A model generated the notes under the pieces. That model had not been told where the DNA came from. It was given only the letters and a program-made list of their open reading frames with translations, and ran no database searches. This document shows, piece by piece, positions 14,826 through 23,842 of a stretch of DNA of 41,412 nucleotides; within the stretch, counting starts at the first letter, position 1, and each line of letters starts with the position of its first letter. Both the position numbers and the translations under genes were made by a program. The stretch is from Bacilli bacterium (GTDB taxonomy: Bacteria > Bacillota_I > Bacilli_A > RF39 > UBA660), in the NCBI GenBank assembly GCA_017612805.1, contig JAGAFD010000008.1, positions 1-41,412 on the forward strand, written 5' to 3'.

Positions 14826-15897
14826 GATCAAATGATAATGATTGGTTATTACTAATTTGTTCATATAAGAAACTAGCAATTAATTCATATTGATAAACTA
14901 GGGTATTTTTATAATGTTCTTTAATTTTATTGGCTTTAATATATTTCATACCAGCTTCATTAAAACCAAGGATTTTTAAATAATCATCTTCTAACTTAAG
15001 TTTATCTGCTTTCGTTAAACCAACGAGAATATGAATTAACATTCGAGATATTTTATTATAAGTATAACGTTTAGTTTTAATTAAGTTAATTAACTCATCT
15101 AGGGAATTAGCTTTATTAATAACTTTTTTAATTCGTGAATCAATTCCTTCATCAACATCTAAATAAATTGATAAATCTTTTTCAGTAATTATTTTATATT
15201 TTAATAAATTAAATAAATAAGCTTCATTAATTTTGGTAATATCATTAATCACACCGGTTGGGATATAAGTTTTAATATCTTCATGATTAGCAAGTTTTTG
15301 ACGAATATTATTAGCACTAATAATAGTATCATTACTGGTTAAATCATGGTAATCATTAGTTCTTTTAATCGTTATAGGAATGATGTTACTTTTAGTTTCT
15401 TTAATTGCCTTAATATATGAAATTCCCAGTAAATCATTAGGCTTAAAGAAATCTTCGTTAATCTTTAAAGCTTTAGCAAGAGCAGTGGGATAGTTAAGGC
15501 CTTGATCTAAATAAGCTTTAACTAAATTATCATAGGCTTGATCATTTTGTTTACTAACAATATCTTGTAGTAAGTTAATATCATTTGATTCACTACCAAA
15601 AACTAATTTTGTACAATTAAATTTATTTAATAACTTAATACTTTCATAAGCAAAGATGTCAGCTGATTGGGTACCATAAACAAAAGGTAATTCTAATACA
15701 ATATCAATTTGGTTATTTAAAGCAATTTTAGTTTTTGCTTCTTTACTTAAGATTGATACATTACCACGTTCTAGAAAATAACCATTTAGTACTAATATAA
15801 TTAAACTATCAGGATACATTTCTTTAATTTTATTAATATGATATAAATGTCCATTATGAAAGGGGTTATATTCTGCAATAATGCCAATTATTTCCAC
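14803..15897 (-). CDS. tmcAL: tRNA(Met) cytidine acetate ligase TmcAL
   Basis: This nucleotidyltransferase-fold enzyme makes N4-acetylcytidine at the wobble base of elongator tRNA-Met from acetate and ATP. The opening IIGIIAEYNPFHNGHLYHI holds the HNGH nucleotidyltransferase motif, and LVFGSES and SANNIRQKL follow. I prefer GTG 15897: GAGG lies 8 bases upstream and the first residues then align with Bacillus YlbM. ATG 15903 and GTG 15906 are in frame but sit on the ribosome site. The neighbours yceD-rpmF match the Bacillus ylbM-ylbN-rpmF order, here divergent. Confidence 0.9.
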   Translation of the reverse strand: MEIIGIIAEYNPFHNGHLYHINKIKEMYPDSLIILVLNGYFLERGNVSILSKEAKTKIALNNQIDIVLELPFVYGTQSADIFAYESIKLLNKFNCTKLVFGSESNDINLLQDIVSKQNDQAYDNLVKAYLDQGLNYPTALAKALKINEDFFKPNDLLGISYIKAIKETKSNIIPITIKRTNDYHDLTSNDTIISANNIRQKLANHEDIKTYIPTGVINDITKINEAYLFNLLKYKIITEKDLSIYLDVDEGIDSRIKKVINKANSLDELINLIKTKRYTYNKISRMLIHILVGLTKADKLKLEDDYLKILGFNEAGMKYIKANKIKEHYKNTLVYQYELIASFLYEQISNNQSLSFDQKNKPIS

Positions 15898-15932
15898 CTT
15901 CATCACCTCGGTTATTATTTTAACATAACTTA

Positions 15933-15961
15933 TTGAAAAAAAGTATTAATTCTTATATAAT
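15933..15961 (+). promoter_or_regulatory. Promoter of yceD-rpmF
   Basis: TTGAAA (15933-15938) and TATAAT (15956-15961) are separated by 17 bases. The start would be near 15968, giving a very short leader with AGAGGTGA at its beginning. Confidence 0.75.
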
Positions 15962-15978
15962 GTAAGAGGTGATTATGG

Positions 15979-16461
15979 ATGATTATTAATTTAAAAGAAG
16001 TATCACATCAACCATATGAAATAGATTGCGATGTGGAAATTCCAGCAACATTTTATGAAAATAGCGAAATTAGAGAATTAAAAAACATTCATGTTAAAGG
16101 TTATTTAGTATTAAACTATGAAGATAATATTGAATATAATTTAGATATTAGTGGATTAATGGTTATTCCTAATTCTTTTACATTAGCTGATTATCCATAT
16201 GAATTTAGTTGTAATGTTTGTGAAACTGTGAATGATTTTGATAATTTTTATGATAAATTGAAAAATACACTTGATATTATTGAAATTTTGTGGCAAAATA
16301 TTGTTCTAGAGGTTCCAATTCAAGTTGGGGAAAGTAATGAAGAACCAATAAAAAGTGGTGACGGTTGGGAACTTGCATCGGAAGATAACAAAAAAATTGA
16401 TCCAAGATTAGCTCCTTTACAAGAACTACTTAAGGATAAGAAAGAGGTGGAAGATAAATGA
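15979..16461 (+). CDS. yceD: YceD/DUF177 family protein
   Basis: This 160-residue protein shows the DUF177 pattern: a beta-rich first half, then the conserved central Cys pair region (FSCNVCETV) and an acidic tail ending in [11 protein letters not shown]. YceD is nearly always encoded just before ribosomal protein L32, and is linked to 23S rRNA or ribosome accumulation in some organisms. Its stop overlaps the rpmF start (ATGA). Confidence 0.9.
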   Translation: MIINLKEVSHQPYEIDCDVEIPATFYENSEIRELKNIHVKGYLVLNYEDNIEYNLDISGLMVIPNSFTLADYPYEFSCNVCETVNDFDNFYDKLKNTLDIIEILWQNIVLEVPIQVGESNEEPIKSGDGWELASEDNKKIDPRLAPLQELLKDKKEVEDK

Positions 16462-16667
16462 AGATGAATATTCAATTATTTGCTGTTCCATTTAGAAGAA
16501 CTAGTAAAACTAAAAAAAGAATGCGTCGTACTCACTTAAAGAAAGAAGTAGGTACAATTACTACTTGTCCTAAATGTGGTGCACCATTAAGACCTCATCG
16601 TGCATGTACTAAATGTGGTTACTATAATGGTAAAGAAGTAGTTAAAACTAATAATGAAGAAAAATAA
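16458..16667 (+). CDS. rpmF: Ribosomal protein L32
   Basis: This large-subunit protein of 69 residues has the hallmark [18 protein letters not shown] and a zinc ribbon CPKCG...CTKCG. It starts MKMNIQLF before AVPFRRT, a longer opening than the usual MAVPFRRT. An AGAGGTGG site lies 10 bases upstream of ATG 16458; ATG 16464 is also possible. Confidence 0.95.
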   Translation: MKMNIQLFAVPFRRTSKTKKRMRRTHLKKEVGTITTCPKCGAPLRPHRACTKCGYYNGKEVVKTNNEEK

Positions 16668-16689
16668 TCTACGATAAGTAGATTTTTTT
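16666..16689 (+). terminator. Terminator of yceD-rpmF
   Basis: AATCTAC/GTAGATT (16666-16672 with 16678-16684), with a 5-base loop, runs into a T-run. Confidence 0.8.
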
Positions 16690-16690
16690 A

Positions 16691-16718
16691 TTGACTATAT
16701 TAAAAATTGTGCTATTAT
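16691..16718 (+). promoter_or_regulatory. Promoter of the gene at 16753
   Basis: TTGACT (16691-16696) and TATTAT (16713-16718) are separated by 16 bases, directly after the rpmF terminator. Confidence 0.65.
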
Positions 16719-16752
16719 ATTTTTACGCTAAAAAAAAGGGAGATTGAAACAA

Positions 16753-17631
16753 ATGATGAAAAATATACCGGTTTTTTATGAAAATGACGAAGAACCACCA
16801 ATTATTAATGATATGATTAATCGTGCTATTAATAATATTAATACTTTTAAGGAAACTATTACTGGAAATACTTATAATGTATTCGACGAGAATTTTATTG
16901 CAGCTTGTTTTACTGGCGGTGAATTTTTAAAAGGAATGGAACATATTAACGATAGTTGTTATGATTCAGCTATTACACCATCATTATATTTACATAAAGT
17001 AATTGCTGATATGAAAACAATTACCAAGATTAAAAATAATTCATACAATAAACAAGTTGATGCTAAATATAAAGGTATTAAAGGCGAAAACTTATTAAAA
17101 GCAGAATTATTATGCGTTGCTGCTGCTAAACATAATATTCCTTATTTTGCTGCAGAATACGTTGCTAACCGTTTAATCTTCATAAGAAGTATTTCTGAAG
17201 ATATGTTTAGAGAAGCTTATGAATTGATTGAAGCTAAATATCAACCATATGAAGAAGATAAAAAATTAATGTCTAGATTAGAATTAATTAATAATGATCA
17301 TTTCTTTGGTTATATTAATATGCGTGTTACTAATATGAAAGCAACAATTGGGGATTGCTTACATGCATTTTATATTGATGAAATTATTGATAATGAATCA
17401 TGTGAATTTGATTTAGCTCAATATTTTGAAGAATGTGCTGAAGTTAATGATTTATATAAAGAAATCAATGATGCGGAAGCATTAACTGATGAAATCATTG
17501 GAATTGCTACTAATGAAAGAGCTTCATTAATTCATAAATTAACCCCAAAGCAAGCACAAAAAAGATATCGTAAAGGTTTATTTAATAAAAGAAAAGCCGA
17601 ATTAGCTACTGGTAAATCTAGCGCTTGTTAA
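16753..17631 (+). CDS. Protein of unknown function, 292 residues
   Basis: I do not recognise a family. It reads as a soluble, mostly helical protein: long amphipathic stretches such as INDMINRAINNINTFKETI (about residues 17-35) and several alanine-rich helices, with a basic C-terminus (KRYRKGLFNKRKAEL). ATG 16753 follows AGGGAGA by 9 bases. It has its own promoter and terminator, so it is monocistronic. Confidence 0.7.
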   Translation: MMKNIPVFYENDEEPPIINDMINRAINNINTFKETITGNTYNVFDENFIAACFTGGEFLKGMEHINDSCYDSAITPSLYLHKVIADMKTITKIKNNSYNKQVDAKYKGIKGENLLKAELLCVAAAKHNIPYFAAEYVANRLIFIRSISEDMFREAYELIEAKYQPYEEDKKLMSRLELINNDHFFGYINMRVTNMKATIGDCLHAFYIDEIIDNESCEFDLAQYFEECAEVNDLYKEINDAEALTDEIIGIATNERASLIHKLTPKQAQKRYRKGLFNKRKAELATGKSSAC

Positions 17632-17632
17632 T

Positions 17633-17658
17633 AAAAAGTTCAATAAGAACTTTTTTTT
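17633..17658 (+). terminator. Terminator of the gene at 16753
   Basis: AAAAAGTTC/GAACTTTTT (17633-17641 with 17647-17655) has a 5-base loop and a T-run to 17658. It is followed by an extended -10 (TGTTATAAT, 17660-17668) for the next gene. Confidence 0.85.
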
Positions 17659-17693
17659 ATGTTATAATAATAATATAGTTTGGGAGGTTTATT

Positions 17694-17957
17694 ATGGCCA
17701 GAATACAATTAAGTGATGTTGCACTACATGGTGTAAAAGGAGCTAAGGTAGTTAAAAAAACTAAAAAACAACTTGAAAAGGAAAAGAAAGAATGCGAAGA
17801 ATATTGTAAAGCTGCAAGATATGAAAGGGCAATGGAATGCCAAGGGGTAATTAATGCTCGATCTTATGGTTGCCCATCACCAGCAGCAGCACCAATTGTT
17901 TTTACTCAAAGTAATGGACAAGAATTAAAATTAACCCCAAAGAGGAATATAAAATAG
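17694..17957 (+). CDS. Small basic protein of unknown function, 87 residues
   Basis: I do not recognise a family. Residues 18-40 are Lys/Glu-rich and probably helical (KVVKKTKKQLEKEKKE), followed by four cysteines (ECEEYC, MECQG, YGCPS) and an Ala/Pro stretch. An ideal GGGAGG site precedes the ATG. The FemABX gene follows after 10 bases, so the two form an operon; a wall-related role is only a guess from position. Confidence 0.65.
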   Translation: MARIQLSDVALHGVKGAKVVKKTKKQLEKEKKECEEYCKAARYERAMECQGVINARSYGCPSPAAAPIVFTQSNGQELKLTPKRNIK

Positions 17958-17967
17958 GAGACTAACA

Positions 17968-19182
17968 ATGATATTAGAAGAAATAACAAAGGAAGAATTT
18001 GATTTATTTGCCAAAACTTTAAATTGTCAAAATTTCTTCCAATGTGGAGCAATGAAAGATTTTTTTGATGTTAATAATCAAGAAAATTATTTAATTGGTT
18101 TAAAGGATAATGGTAAATTGGTTGCAGCAACATTATTAGTTTATCGTTCTACTTTCTTAGGCAAGAAAATGTTTGAAGCTACCAAAGGTTTTATTCTTGA
18201 TTATAATAACTTGGAACTAATCAAAATATTTACCGAAAAAGTTTATGAATTTATTAAAAGTAAGAATGGTTATCGTCTTTTAATTAGTCCATATATTCCG
18301 GTTATTGAAAGAGATACTGATGCAAATATTGTAGCTGGTGGTTTTGATAATACTAAGGTTTTAAAGTATTTAGAAAAGATTGGTTATAAAGATATTGGGG
18401 TTGGGGTTCAAGTTAAATGGGATTACGTTTTAGATATAAATAAACGCACTCCAGAAGAGCTTTTGGCTTCATTTAAACCTAATACGAGAAATTATATTAA
18501 TCGTACAATTAATAAATATAAATTAGAATGTAAAGACTTAACTTATGATGAGTTAGCAGAGTTTAAAAAAATTACCGAAGATACTTGTCAAAGACGAGGT
18601 TTTAAAGATAAAACACTAGATTATTATCAAAAGATGTATAAAGCTTTTAAAGATGATGTCGTATTTAAAATTGTATCCCTTAATTGCGATACTTATATTA
18701 ATACTTTAGAAGAAGAAAATAAAACCTTAGAAGCAAAGATTAATGAACTTTCGGATGGGCCTTCTAATAAGAATAAAAAAGAAGTTATGAAAAATGATAT
18801 CCAAAATAACTTAAAGAAAATTGAAGATACCCAAGCTCTAAAAGAAGCACATGGTAATATTATTCCACTTTCGGGAGCAATGTTTATGTTATATGGTCGT
18901 GAAATCATATATTTATTTAGTGGTTCTTGTGATGAATATATGAATTTCTGTGGACAATATCGTATTCAATGGGAGATTATTAAACATGCTAGTTTAAATC
19001 ATTATGAACGTTATAACTTCTTTGGTATTATGGATGTCTTTAATAAAGATGGTAAAGATTATGGTGTTTATGAATTTAAAAAAGGCTTTAATGGTTATGT
19101 TGAAGAATTAGCTGATGTTTATGAATATGGCAAAGGCTTTAAATATTTCTTATATAAAATGTTAAAATTAATTAAAAAATAA
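17968..19182 (+). CDS. FemABX-family peptidoglycan bridge aminoacyltransferase
   Basis: This 404-residue cytoplasmic protein has the Fem architecture: two GNAT-like halves and, within the second, a helical coiled-coil arm (about residues 245-295, NTLEEENKTLEAKINELS...) that binds tRNA or acts structurally. FQCGAMKDFF at the start and YNFFGIMDVFNKDGKDYGVYEFKKGF near the end are typical. These enzymes transfer amino acids from aminoacyl-tRNA to lipid II to build cross-bridges. The amino acid cannot be told from sequence. It supports a real cell wall in this organism. Confidence 0.88.
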   Translation: MILEEITKEEFDLFAKTLNCQNFFQCGAMKDFFDVNNQENYLIGLKDNGKLVAATLLVYRSTFLGKKMFEATKGFILDYNNLELIKIFTEKVYEFIKSKNGYRLLISPYIPVIERDTDANIVAGGFDNTKVLKYLEKIGYKDIGVGVQVKWDYVLDINKRTPEELLASFKPNTRNYINRTINKYKLECKDLTYDELAEFKKITEDTCQRRGFKDKTLDYYQKMYKAFKDDVVFKIVSLNCDTYINTLEEENKTLEAKINELSDGPSNKNKKEVMKNDIQNNLKKIEDTQALKEAHGNIIPLSGAMFMLYGREIIYLFSGSCDEYMNFCGQYRIQWEIIKHASLNHYERYNFFGIMDVFNKDGKDYGVYEFKKGFNGYVEELADVYEYGKGFKYFLYKMLKLIKK

Positions 19183-19202
19183 TTGGTTTACACTGTTTTG
19201 TA

Positions 19203-19232
19203 AAGTTGGCAAGAAATTGCTAACTTTTTTTT
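19203..19232 (+). terminator. Terminator of the FemABX operon
   Basis: AAGTTGGCAA/TTGCTAACTT (19203-19212 with 19217-19226) makes ten pairs, one of them G-T, with a GAAA loop and a long T-run. Confidence 0.85.
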
Positions 19233-19241
19233 ATTTTTTAT

Positions 19242-19270
19242 TTGCAATTAAGGGGGTTTAATAGTAATAT
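19242..19270 (+). promoter_or_regulatory. Promoter of the mraZ cluster
   Basis: TTGCAA (19242-19247) and TAATAT (19265-19270) are separated by 17 bases, placing the start near 19277, just before the MraZ boxes. Confidence 0.65.
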
Positions 19271-19282
19271 TAAGTTAGGCAG

Positions 19283-19307
19283 TGGTACATTGTGGCAGAA
19301 AGTGGGG
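19283..19307 (+). promoter_or_regulatory. MraZ operator: three direct repeats
   Basis: TGGTA, TGGCA and TGGGG begin at 19283, 19293 and 19303, an exact 10-bp period. MraZ is known to bind direct TGGGN-type repeats with this spacing upstream of its own gene and to regulate the division cluster. The third box overlaps the ribosome site region of mraZ. Confidence 0.75.
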
Positions 19308-19314
19308 GATTTCA

Positions 19315-19749
19315 ATGTTCATGGGTGAATATCATCATAATATTGATGAAAAAAGACGATTGATTATTCCAGCTTCATTTAGAAGTGAACTTGGATCTAA
19401 GTTTGTTATTGCAAGAGGCTTAGAAAAATGTTTATATGTGTATTCTTATGATGAATGGAATCGTATCGTTGAAAAATTAAAAACTCTACCTTTTACCAAA
19501 AAAGACACCCGTACATTTATGAGATACTTCTTTTCTGGTGCTACTGAATGCGAATTCGATTCTACCGGTCGAATTAACATTGCCTCATTGTTAGCAGAGT
19601 ATGCCGATATTACAAAGGAATGCGTAATTATTGGTGCTAACGATCGTATAGAGATTTGGTCTAGTGATAATTGGACTCAATTCTTTAACGATAATGCTTC
19701 ACAACTTGAGACAATTGCAGAAAACTTATTTCAGGATGATAGCTTTTGA
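19315..19749 (+). CDS. mraZ: Transcriptional regulator MraZ
   Basis: This AbrB-like DNA-binding protein of 144 residues opens with FMGEYHHNIDEKRRL and has a second similar half (ECEFDSTGRINIASLLAEYA), the double SpoVT/AbrB fold that assembles into rings. ATG 19315 is the family start, preceded by GGGGGAT; an in-frame start at 19282 would lie in the operator. It probably regulates its own cluster. Its TGA stop overlaps the rsmH ATG. Confidence 0.95.
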   Translation: MFMGEYHHNIDEKRRLIIPASFRSELGSKFVIARGLEKCLYVYSYDEWNRIVEKLKTLPFTKKDTRTFMRYFFSGATECEFDSTGRINIASLLAEYADITKECVIIGANDRIEIWSSDNWTQFFNDNASQLETIAENLFQDDSF

Positions 19750-20663
19750 TGAAACACTATAGTGTGCTTCTTGATGAAGCTATCTCCAACCTTAATGTTT
19801 TAGAAGATGGAACCTATGTTGATGCCACACTCGGCTATGGTGGCCATTCTAAAGAAATTTTAGCGAGATTGAAAAGGGGTTTTCTTTTCGCCTTTGATCA
19901 AGATATAGAAGCTATCAATTATTGTGAGGATTATCTAAAACAATTTGGTAGCAACTATAAGCTTGTTCATTCTAACTTTGTAAATTTAAAGAGCGAGTTA
20001 CAAAAAGAAAACATTGACCACGTTGATGGAATCCTTTTTGACTTAGGTTTTTCTTCACCACAAGTTGATGATGAAGAAAGAGGCTTCTCTTTTATGCGAG
20101 ATGCCAAGCTTGATATGCGTATGAATCGAGATCAAAGTTTAAGTGCTTATGAAGTAGTAAATAACTATGAATATGAAGACTTATTAAATATTTTTTATAC
20201 GTATGGCGAAGAAAATTTAAGTAAACAAATTGCTAAAAAAATTATTGAAAAACGACCAATTAATACCACGATGGAATTAGTTAAAGTGATTAATGAAGCA
20301 GTTGGTAATAAATACTTTAGTTTAAATCATCCGGAAAGAAAAATCTTTCAAGCGATTCGTATTGAAGTAAATGGTGAATTAAAGGTTTTAGAAACAGTAT
20401 TACCAGATGCTATAAAGATGTTAAATAAAGGTGGTCGTATTTGTGTTATAACATTCCATTCCCTAGAGGATCGAATTGTTAAACAAATATTTAAAAAATA
20501 TAGTGAAGTTGATGAAATGGTTAAAGGATTACCAAATATTCCTGATGAATACAAGCCATTAATCAAATTAGTAAATAAAAAACCAATTTTACCTAGTGAA
20601 AAAGAATTAACGGAGAATTCACGAAGTAAGAGCGCAAAATTAAGAGTTATTGAAAGGATCTAA
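19749..20663 (+). CDS. rsmH: 16S rRNA (cytosine(1402)-N4)-methyltransferase
   Basis: This SAM-dependent methyltransferase of 304 residues modifies C1402 in the ribosomal P site. Visible motifs are the opening HYSVLLDEAI, the SAM-binding GTYVDATLGYGGHS, DGILFDLGFSSPQVDD and the C-terminal ENSRSKSAKLRVIE. ATG 19749 shares its A with the mraZ stop, which indicates coupling. Confidence 0.96.
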   Translation: MKHYSVLLDEAISNLNVLEDGTYVDATLGYGGHSKEILARLKRGFLFAFDQDIEAINYCEDYLKQFGSNYKLVHSNFVNLKSELQKENIDHVDGILFDLGFSSPQVDDEERGFSFMRDAKLDMRMNRDQSLSAYEVVNNYEYEDLLNIFYTYGEENLSKQIAKKIIEKRPINTTMELVKVINEAVGNKYFSLNHPERKIFQAIRIEVNGELKVLETVLPDAIKMLNKGGRICVITFHSLEDRIVKQIFKKYSEVDEMVKGLPNIPDEYKPLIKLVNKKPILPSEKELTENSRSKSAKLRVIERI

Positions 20664-20667
20664 GGAC

Positions 20668-20967
20668 ATGAAGAAAACTAATCGTAAAAAGGTTAAAATG
20701 CTTAAAGGAGAACAATTTTTATATTTAATCTTATTAATTATTTTAGTTGCTATCCCAATATTAAAAGTATATTCTCAAGCTAAACTTTCTGAAACTAATA
20801 TTGAAGTTGAACAATTAAGCGTTAAAATCGAACGACAAGAAAGCATTAATGAAAGTGTTAGTATGAAAATTAACGAATTAGTTTCTTTAGATAAGATTCA
20901 AAATGTTGCAAATGAAATTGGTTTATCTTATAATAATGATAATATTAAAGTAATAAAAGAGAACTAG
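20668..20967 (+). CDS. ftsL: FtsL-like cell division protein
   Basis: This bitopic membrane protein of 99 residues has a basic cytoplasmic start, one membrane helix (about residues 15-35, FLYLILLIILVAIPIL) and a heptad-rich extracellular helix. Position between rsmH and the class B penicillin-binding protein, with the DKIQNVANEIGL segment, supports FtsL, part of the FtsL/DivIC septal complex. ATG 20668 is preferred over TTG 20650. Confidence 0.8.
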   Translation: MKKTNRKKVKMLKGEQFLYLILLIILVAIPILKVYSQAKLSETNIEVEQLSVKIERQESINESVSMKINELVSLDKIQNVANEIGLSYNNDNIKVIKEN

Positions 20968-20982
20968 TGGATGTGATCAAAA

Positions 20983-23082
20983 ATGAAAATAAATAATTCC
21001 TTAAAAATGAATAAATTAACGATTTTAGGAATTATTTTTTTATTTGGTGCAATAATTTTCCAATTAGTTCACGTTACGCTTTTTACTAAAACCGATGGAA
21101 TTGATTTAACGGAGTTTGATAAGAACCGTATTAGTTCAAGAGAAATTTTAAATGCTAGTAGAGGTACAATCTATGATGTTAATGGTTCAATATTAGCAAA
21201 GAATGTTAATTCTTATACGGTTATTGCTTATTTATCTTCATCACGTACTAAAAATGCTAATCATCCAGAACATGTTGTTAATAAAGAAGAAACTGCTGAA
21301 AAATTAGCGCCATTAATTAATATGGAAAAAGAAGATATTTTAAGTTTATTAAACTGGAATGCTTATCAAGTAGAACTTGGTCCTGGAGGAAGAGGTATTA
21401 CGGAACTAAAAAAAGAGGAAATAGAAGCTTTAGATTTACCAGGGATTAGTTTTATTAAAAGCACAAAAAGATATTATAATATGAATAATTTTGCATCATC
21501 CATTATTGGTTATGCAAGAAAAAATGATAATGATGAAATTGTTGGGGAAATGGGAATTGAAAAACAATATAATAAACAACTTTCTGGTACGAATGGTTAT
21601 AAAGAATACCAAAAAGATGCTTATGGTTATCAAATTCCTAATACACCTTCAATTACTCAAGAACCGGTTGCTGGTCAAGATATTTATTTAACAATTGATA
21701 ATAATATTCAATTAATCTTAGAAAACGTGGTCACTAATTTAACTAATAATTATGAAATGGAATGGGTTACAATTAGTGTTATGGAAGCTAAAACGGGAAG
21801 AATTGTTGGTTCTGCAACTAACTTGGGCTTTAATTTAAATACGTTAGATAATGTTAAATCTTATTTAAATCCATTAGTTAGTTTTGCTTATGAACCTGGT
21901 TCAACAATGAAGATTTTCTCATTCTTAGCGGCAATGGATAATAATATGTATAATGGTAATGATACTTATAAATCTGGTACAATTCAAGTTGATAATGCCT
22001 TAATTCAAGACTTTAATGGTGTTGGATGGGGTACCATTTCTTATAATACTGGCTTTAGTTATAGTTCGAATGTTGCTGCAACTAAACTTGGTTTAAAACT
22101 AGGTAATGATAAACTAAGAACATTCTATCAAAAGGCTGGTTTTGGTAAGAAAACAGGTATTGAACTTCCAAATGAGTCTGATGGTAAGATTGCTTTTAAA
22201 TATCGTAGTGAACTTGCTAATGCCTCATTTGGTCAAGGTATTATGGTAACACCAGTACAATTATTACAAGGTTTAACGATTATGGCAAATGATGGTGATA
22301 TGATTAAACCTTATATCGTTGATAAAATAGTTGATCAAAAAGGTAATGTGACGTATCAAGGTAAAAGAACAGTAGTAGGTAATGTTGTATCAAAAGCTAA
22401 TGCTCAAGCGATGCGTGATATGATGAAAGATGTTGTTTATTCTAATTTAACAGATGCAAGATATTATAAAGCTAATAATATTACGGTTATTGGTAAAACT
22501 GGTACAGCGCAAATTGCGGAAAATGGTAGTTATTTAACAGGAAAATACAATTTTATTCGTTCGTTTGCTGGATTGTTCCCTTATGAGGAACCAGAATATG
22601 CTATTTATATTGCAACGAAAAAGTTTGTAGGACCAATTTCGGCTGTTGCAAAAAATACGGCAACGGCGATTGAAGAAATTGCTAAATATAAAGATATAGT
22701 TGAAGTTGAATCAACCGTAGATAAAACTAAGATTATTACATTAGGAAACTATATTAATAGTAATGTTTCTGAAACTATTGAAAGCTTAAATAATGTTGGG
22801 TTAAAACCAATTGTTATTGGAAATGGTAATAATGTTATTAATCAAAACCCATTAAAGAATGCTTTAGTATTAAAGGGTAGCAAAGTATTTATCATAACGG
22901 ATTATAATGAAATAAAGATGCCTAATATGAAAGGCTGGACTTCCGCAGAAGTGGTAAGTTATTGTAATTTGGTAGGTTTACATTATAATTTAAATGGCTA
23001 TGGACGTGTGGTTGGAACAAGTATTGAAGCTGGTTCAGTAATCGATTTAGCTAGTGAATTAAATGTTGAACTAAGTATTTAG
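20983..23082 (+). CDS. Class B penicillin-binding protein with PASTA domains (FtsI/PBP2B-like)
   Basis: This septal transpeptidase has 699 residues. A membrane anchor lies at about 12-34, followed by the dimerisation domain (SREILNASRGTIYD) and the transpeptidase domain with STMK (307-310, catalytic serine), SSN (361-363) and KTG (505-507). Two PASTA-like repeats occupy about 575-699. It would cross-link peptidoglycan at the septum together with FtsW, encoded here at 38964. It follows ftsL by 15 bases and is the last gene of the cluster; mraY and murD, which often follow, are absent. Confidence 0.93.
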   Translation: MKINNSLKMNKLTILGIIFLFGAIIFQLVHVTLFTKTDGIDLTEFDKNRISSREILNASRGTIYDVNGSILAKNVNSYTVIAYLSSSRTKNANHPEHVVNKEETAEKLAPLINMEKEDILSLLNWNAYQVELGPGGRGITELKKEEIEALDLPGISFIKSTKRYYNMNNFASSIIGYARKNDNDEIVGEMGIEKQYNKQLSGTNGYKEYQKDAYGYQIPNTPSITQEPVAGQDIYLTIDNNIQLILENVVTNLTNNYEMEWVTISVMEAKTGRIVGSATNLGFNLNTLDNVKSYLNPLVSFAYEPGSTMKIFSFLAAMDNNMYNGNDTYKSGTIQVDNALIQDFNGVGWGTISYNTGFSYSSNVAATKLGLKLGNDKLRTFYQKAGFGKKTGIELPNESDGKIAFKYRSELANASFGQGIMVTPVQLLQGLTIMANDGDMIKPYIVDKIVDQKGNVTYQGKRTVVGNVVSKANAQAMRDMMKDVVYSNLTDARYYKANNITVIGKTGTAQIAENGSYLTGKYNFIRSFAGLFPYEEPEYAIYIATKKFVGPISAVAKNTATAIEEIAKYKDIVEVESTVDKTKIITLGNYINSNVSETIESLNNVGLKPIVIGNGNNVINQNPLKNALVLKGSKVFIITDYNEIKMPNMKGWTSAEVVSYCNLVGLHYNLNGYGRVVGTSIEAGSVIDLASELNVELSI

Positions 23083-23094
23083 AAATGATATAAT
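23066..23094 (+). promoter_or_regulatory. Promoter of the TM2/DUF2752 pair
   Basis: TTGAAC (23066-23071) and TATAAT (23089-23094), with a TGA extension, are separated by 17 bases. The -35 lies in the last codons of the penicillin-binding protein gene. Confidence 0.7.
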
Positions 23095-23117
23095 TTGATT
23101 ATTGGAGGTATATGATT

Positions 23118-23474
23118 ATGGCTAAATTTTGTGAAAATTGTGGTAGCGAAGTAAAAGACGGCGCTCAAGTATGTTTAAACTGTGGTACTATTATTGAAGG
23201 TAGTGCAAAAAAGAAAGCAACTAAAAATCCAAATGCTAAATCTAAAATGGCTGCTGGTTTATTAGGTATTTTCTTAGGAAGTTTTGGTGTTCATAACTTC
23301 TATTTAGGTTATACTGGTAAGGCAGTTGCTCAATTATTACTAACTTTAATTGGTACACCAATAACTTGTGGTTTTGCTTATCCAATTCCATTAATTTGGG
23401 GTTTAATCGAAGGTATCTTAATTCTTTGTGGTAACATTGATAAAGATGCTGATGGTGTTCCATTAGAAGATTAA
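23118..23474 (+). CDS. TM2-domain membrane protein with zinc ribbon
   Basis: This 118-residue protein starts with a zinc ribbon (FCENCGSEVKDGAQVCLNCG) and continues with a TM2 domain: two membrane helices and the segment GSFGVHNFYLGYTGKAVAQL. Function of the family is not established. ATG 23118 gives a 9-base spacing from GGAGG and the usual MAKFC opening; ATG 23112 is the alternative. Its stop overlaps the next start (TAATG). Confidence 0.9.
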   Translation: MAKFCENCGSEVKDGAQVCLNCGTIIEGSAKKKATKNPNAKSKMAAGLLGIFLGSFGVHNFYLGYTGKAVAQLLLTLIGTPITCGFAYPIPLIWGLIEGILILCGNIDKDADGVPLED

Positions 23475-23842
23475 TGATTAAACGTATTTTTCATTTATTA
23501 TTACCATTTATTATTATTTTGGGGTTATTTCTAATATCAAAATATCTTGGTTATCAATGTATCTTCCGTAAGTATTTACATATTCATTGTGCCGGATGTG
23601 GATTAACAAGAAGCTTTAATGCTTTATTCCATGGTAATATTAGTGATTGCCTATATTATAATGTATTAACTTTCCCAATAATTGGAATGGTAATATTTTA
23701 TGAAGTACTAGCAGTAAAAGATATCATAAAAAAACAAAATAAGCTTTTTGATACTTATTTTGGTTTTATTGTTAATCATATTATATTTTTTGCTGGCATA
23801 ATTATTGTTAGTATGATTTATGCAAATGTATGTAATATTTAG
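23474..23842 (+). CDS. DUF2752 membrane protein
   Basis: This 122-residue membrane protein with three or so helices carries the DUF2752 hallmark CAGCGLTRSF (about residues 39-48) after CIFRKYLHIH. It is often encoded next to TM2 proteins, as here, with one-base overlap. Function unknown. The conserved cysteines suggest metal or redox chemistry at the membrane, but this is a guess. Confidence 0.85.
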   Translation: MIKRIFHLLLPFIIILGLFLISKYLGYQCIFRKYLHIHCAGCGLTRSFNALFHGNISDCLYYNVLTFPIIGMVIFYEVLAVKDIIKKQNKLFDTYFGFIVNHIIFFAGIIIVSMIYANVCNI

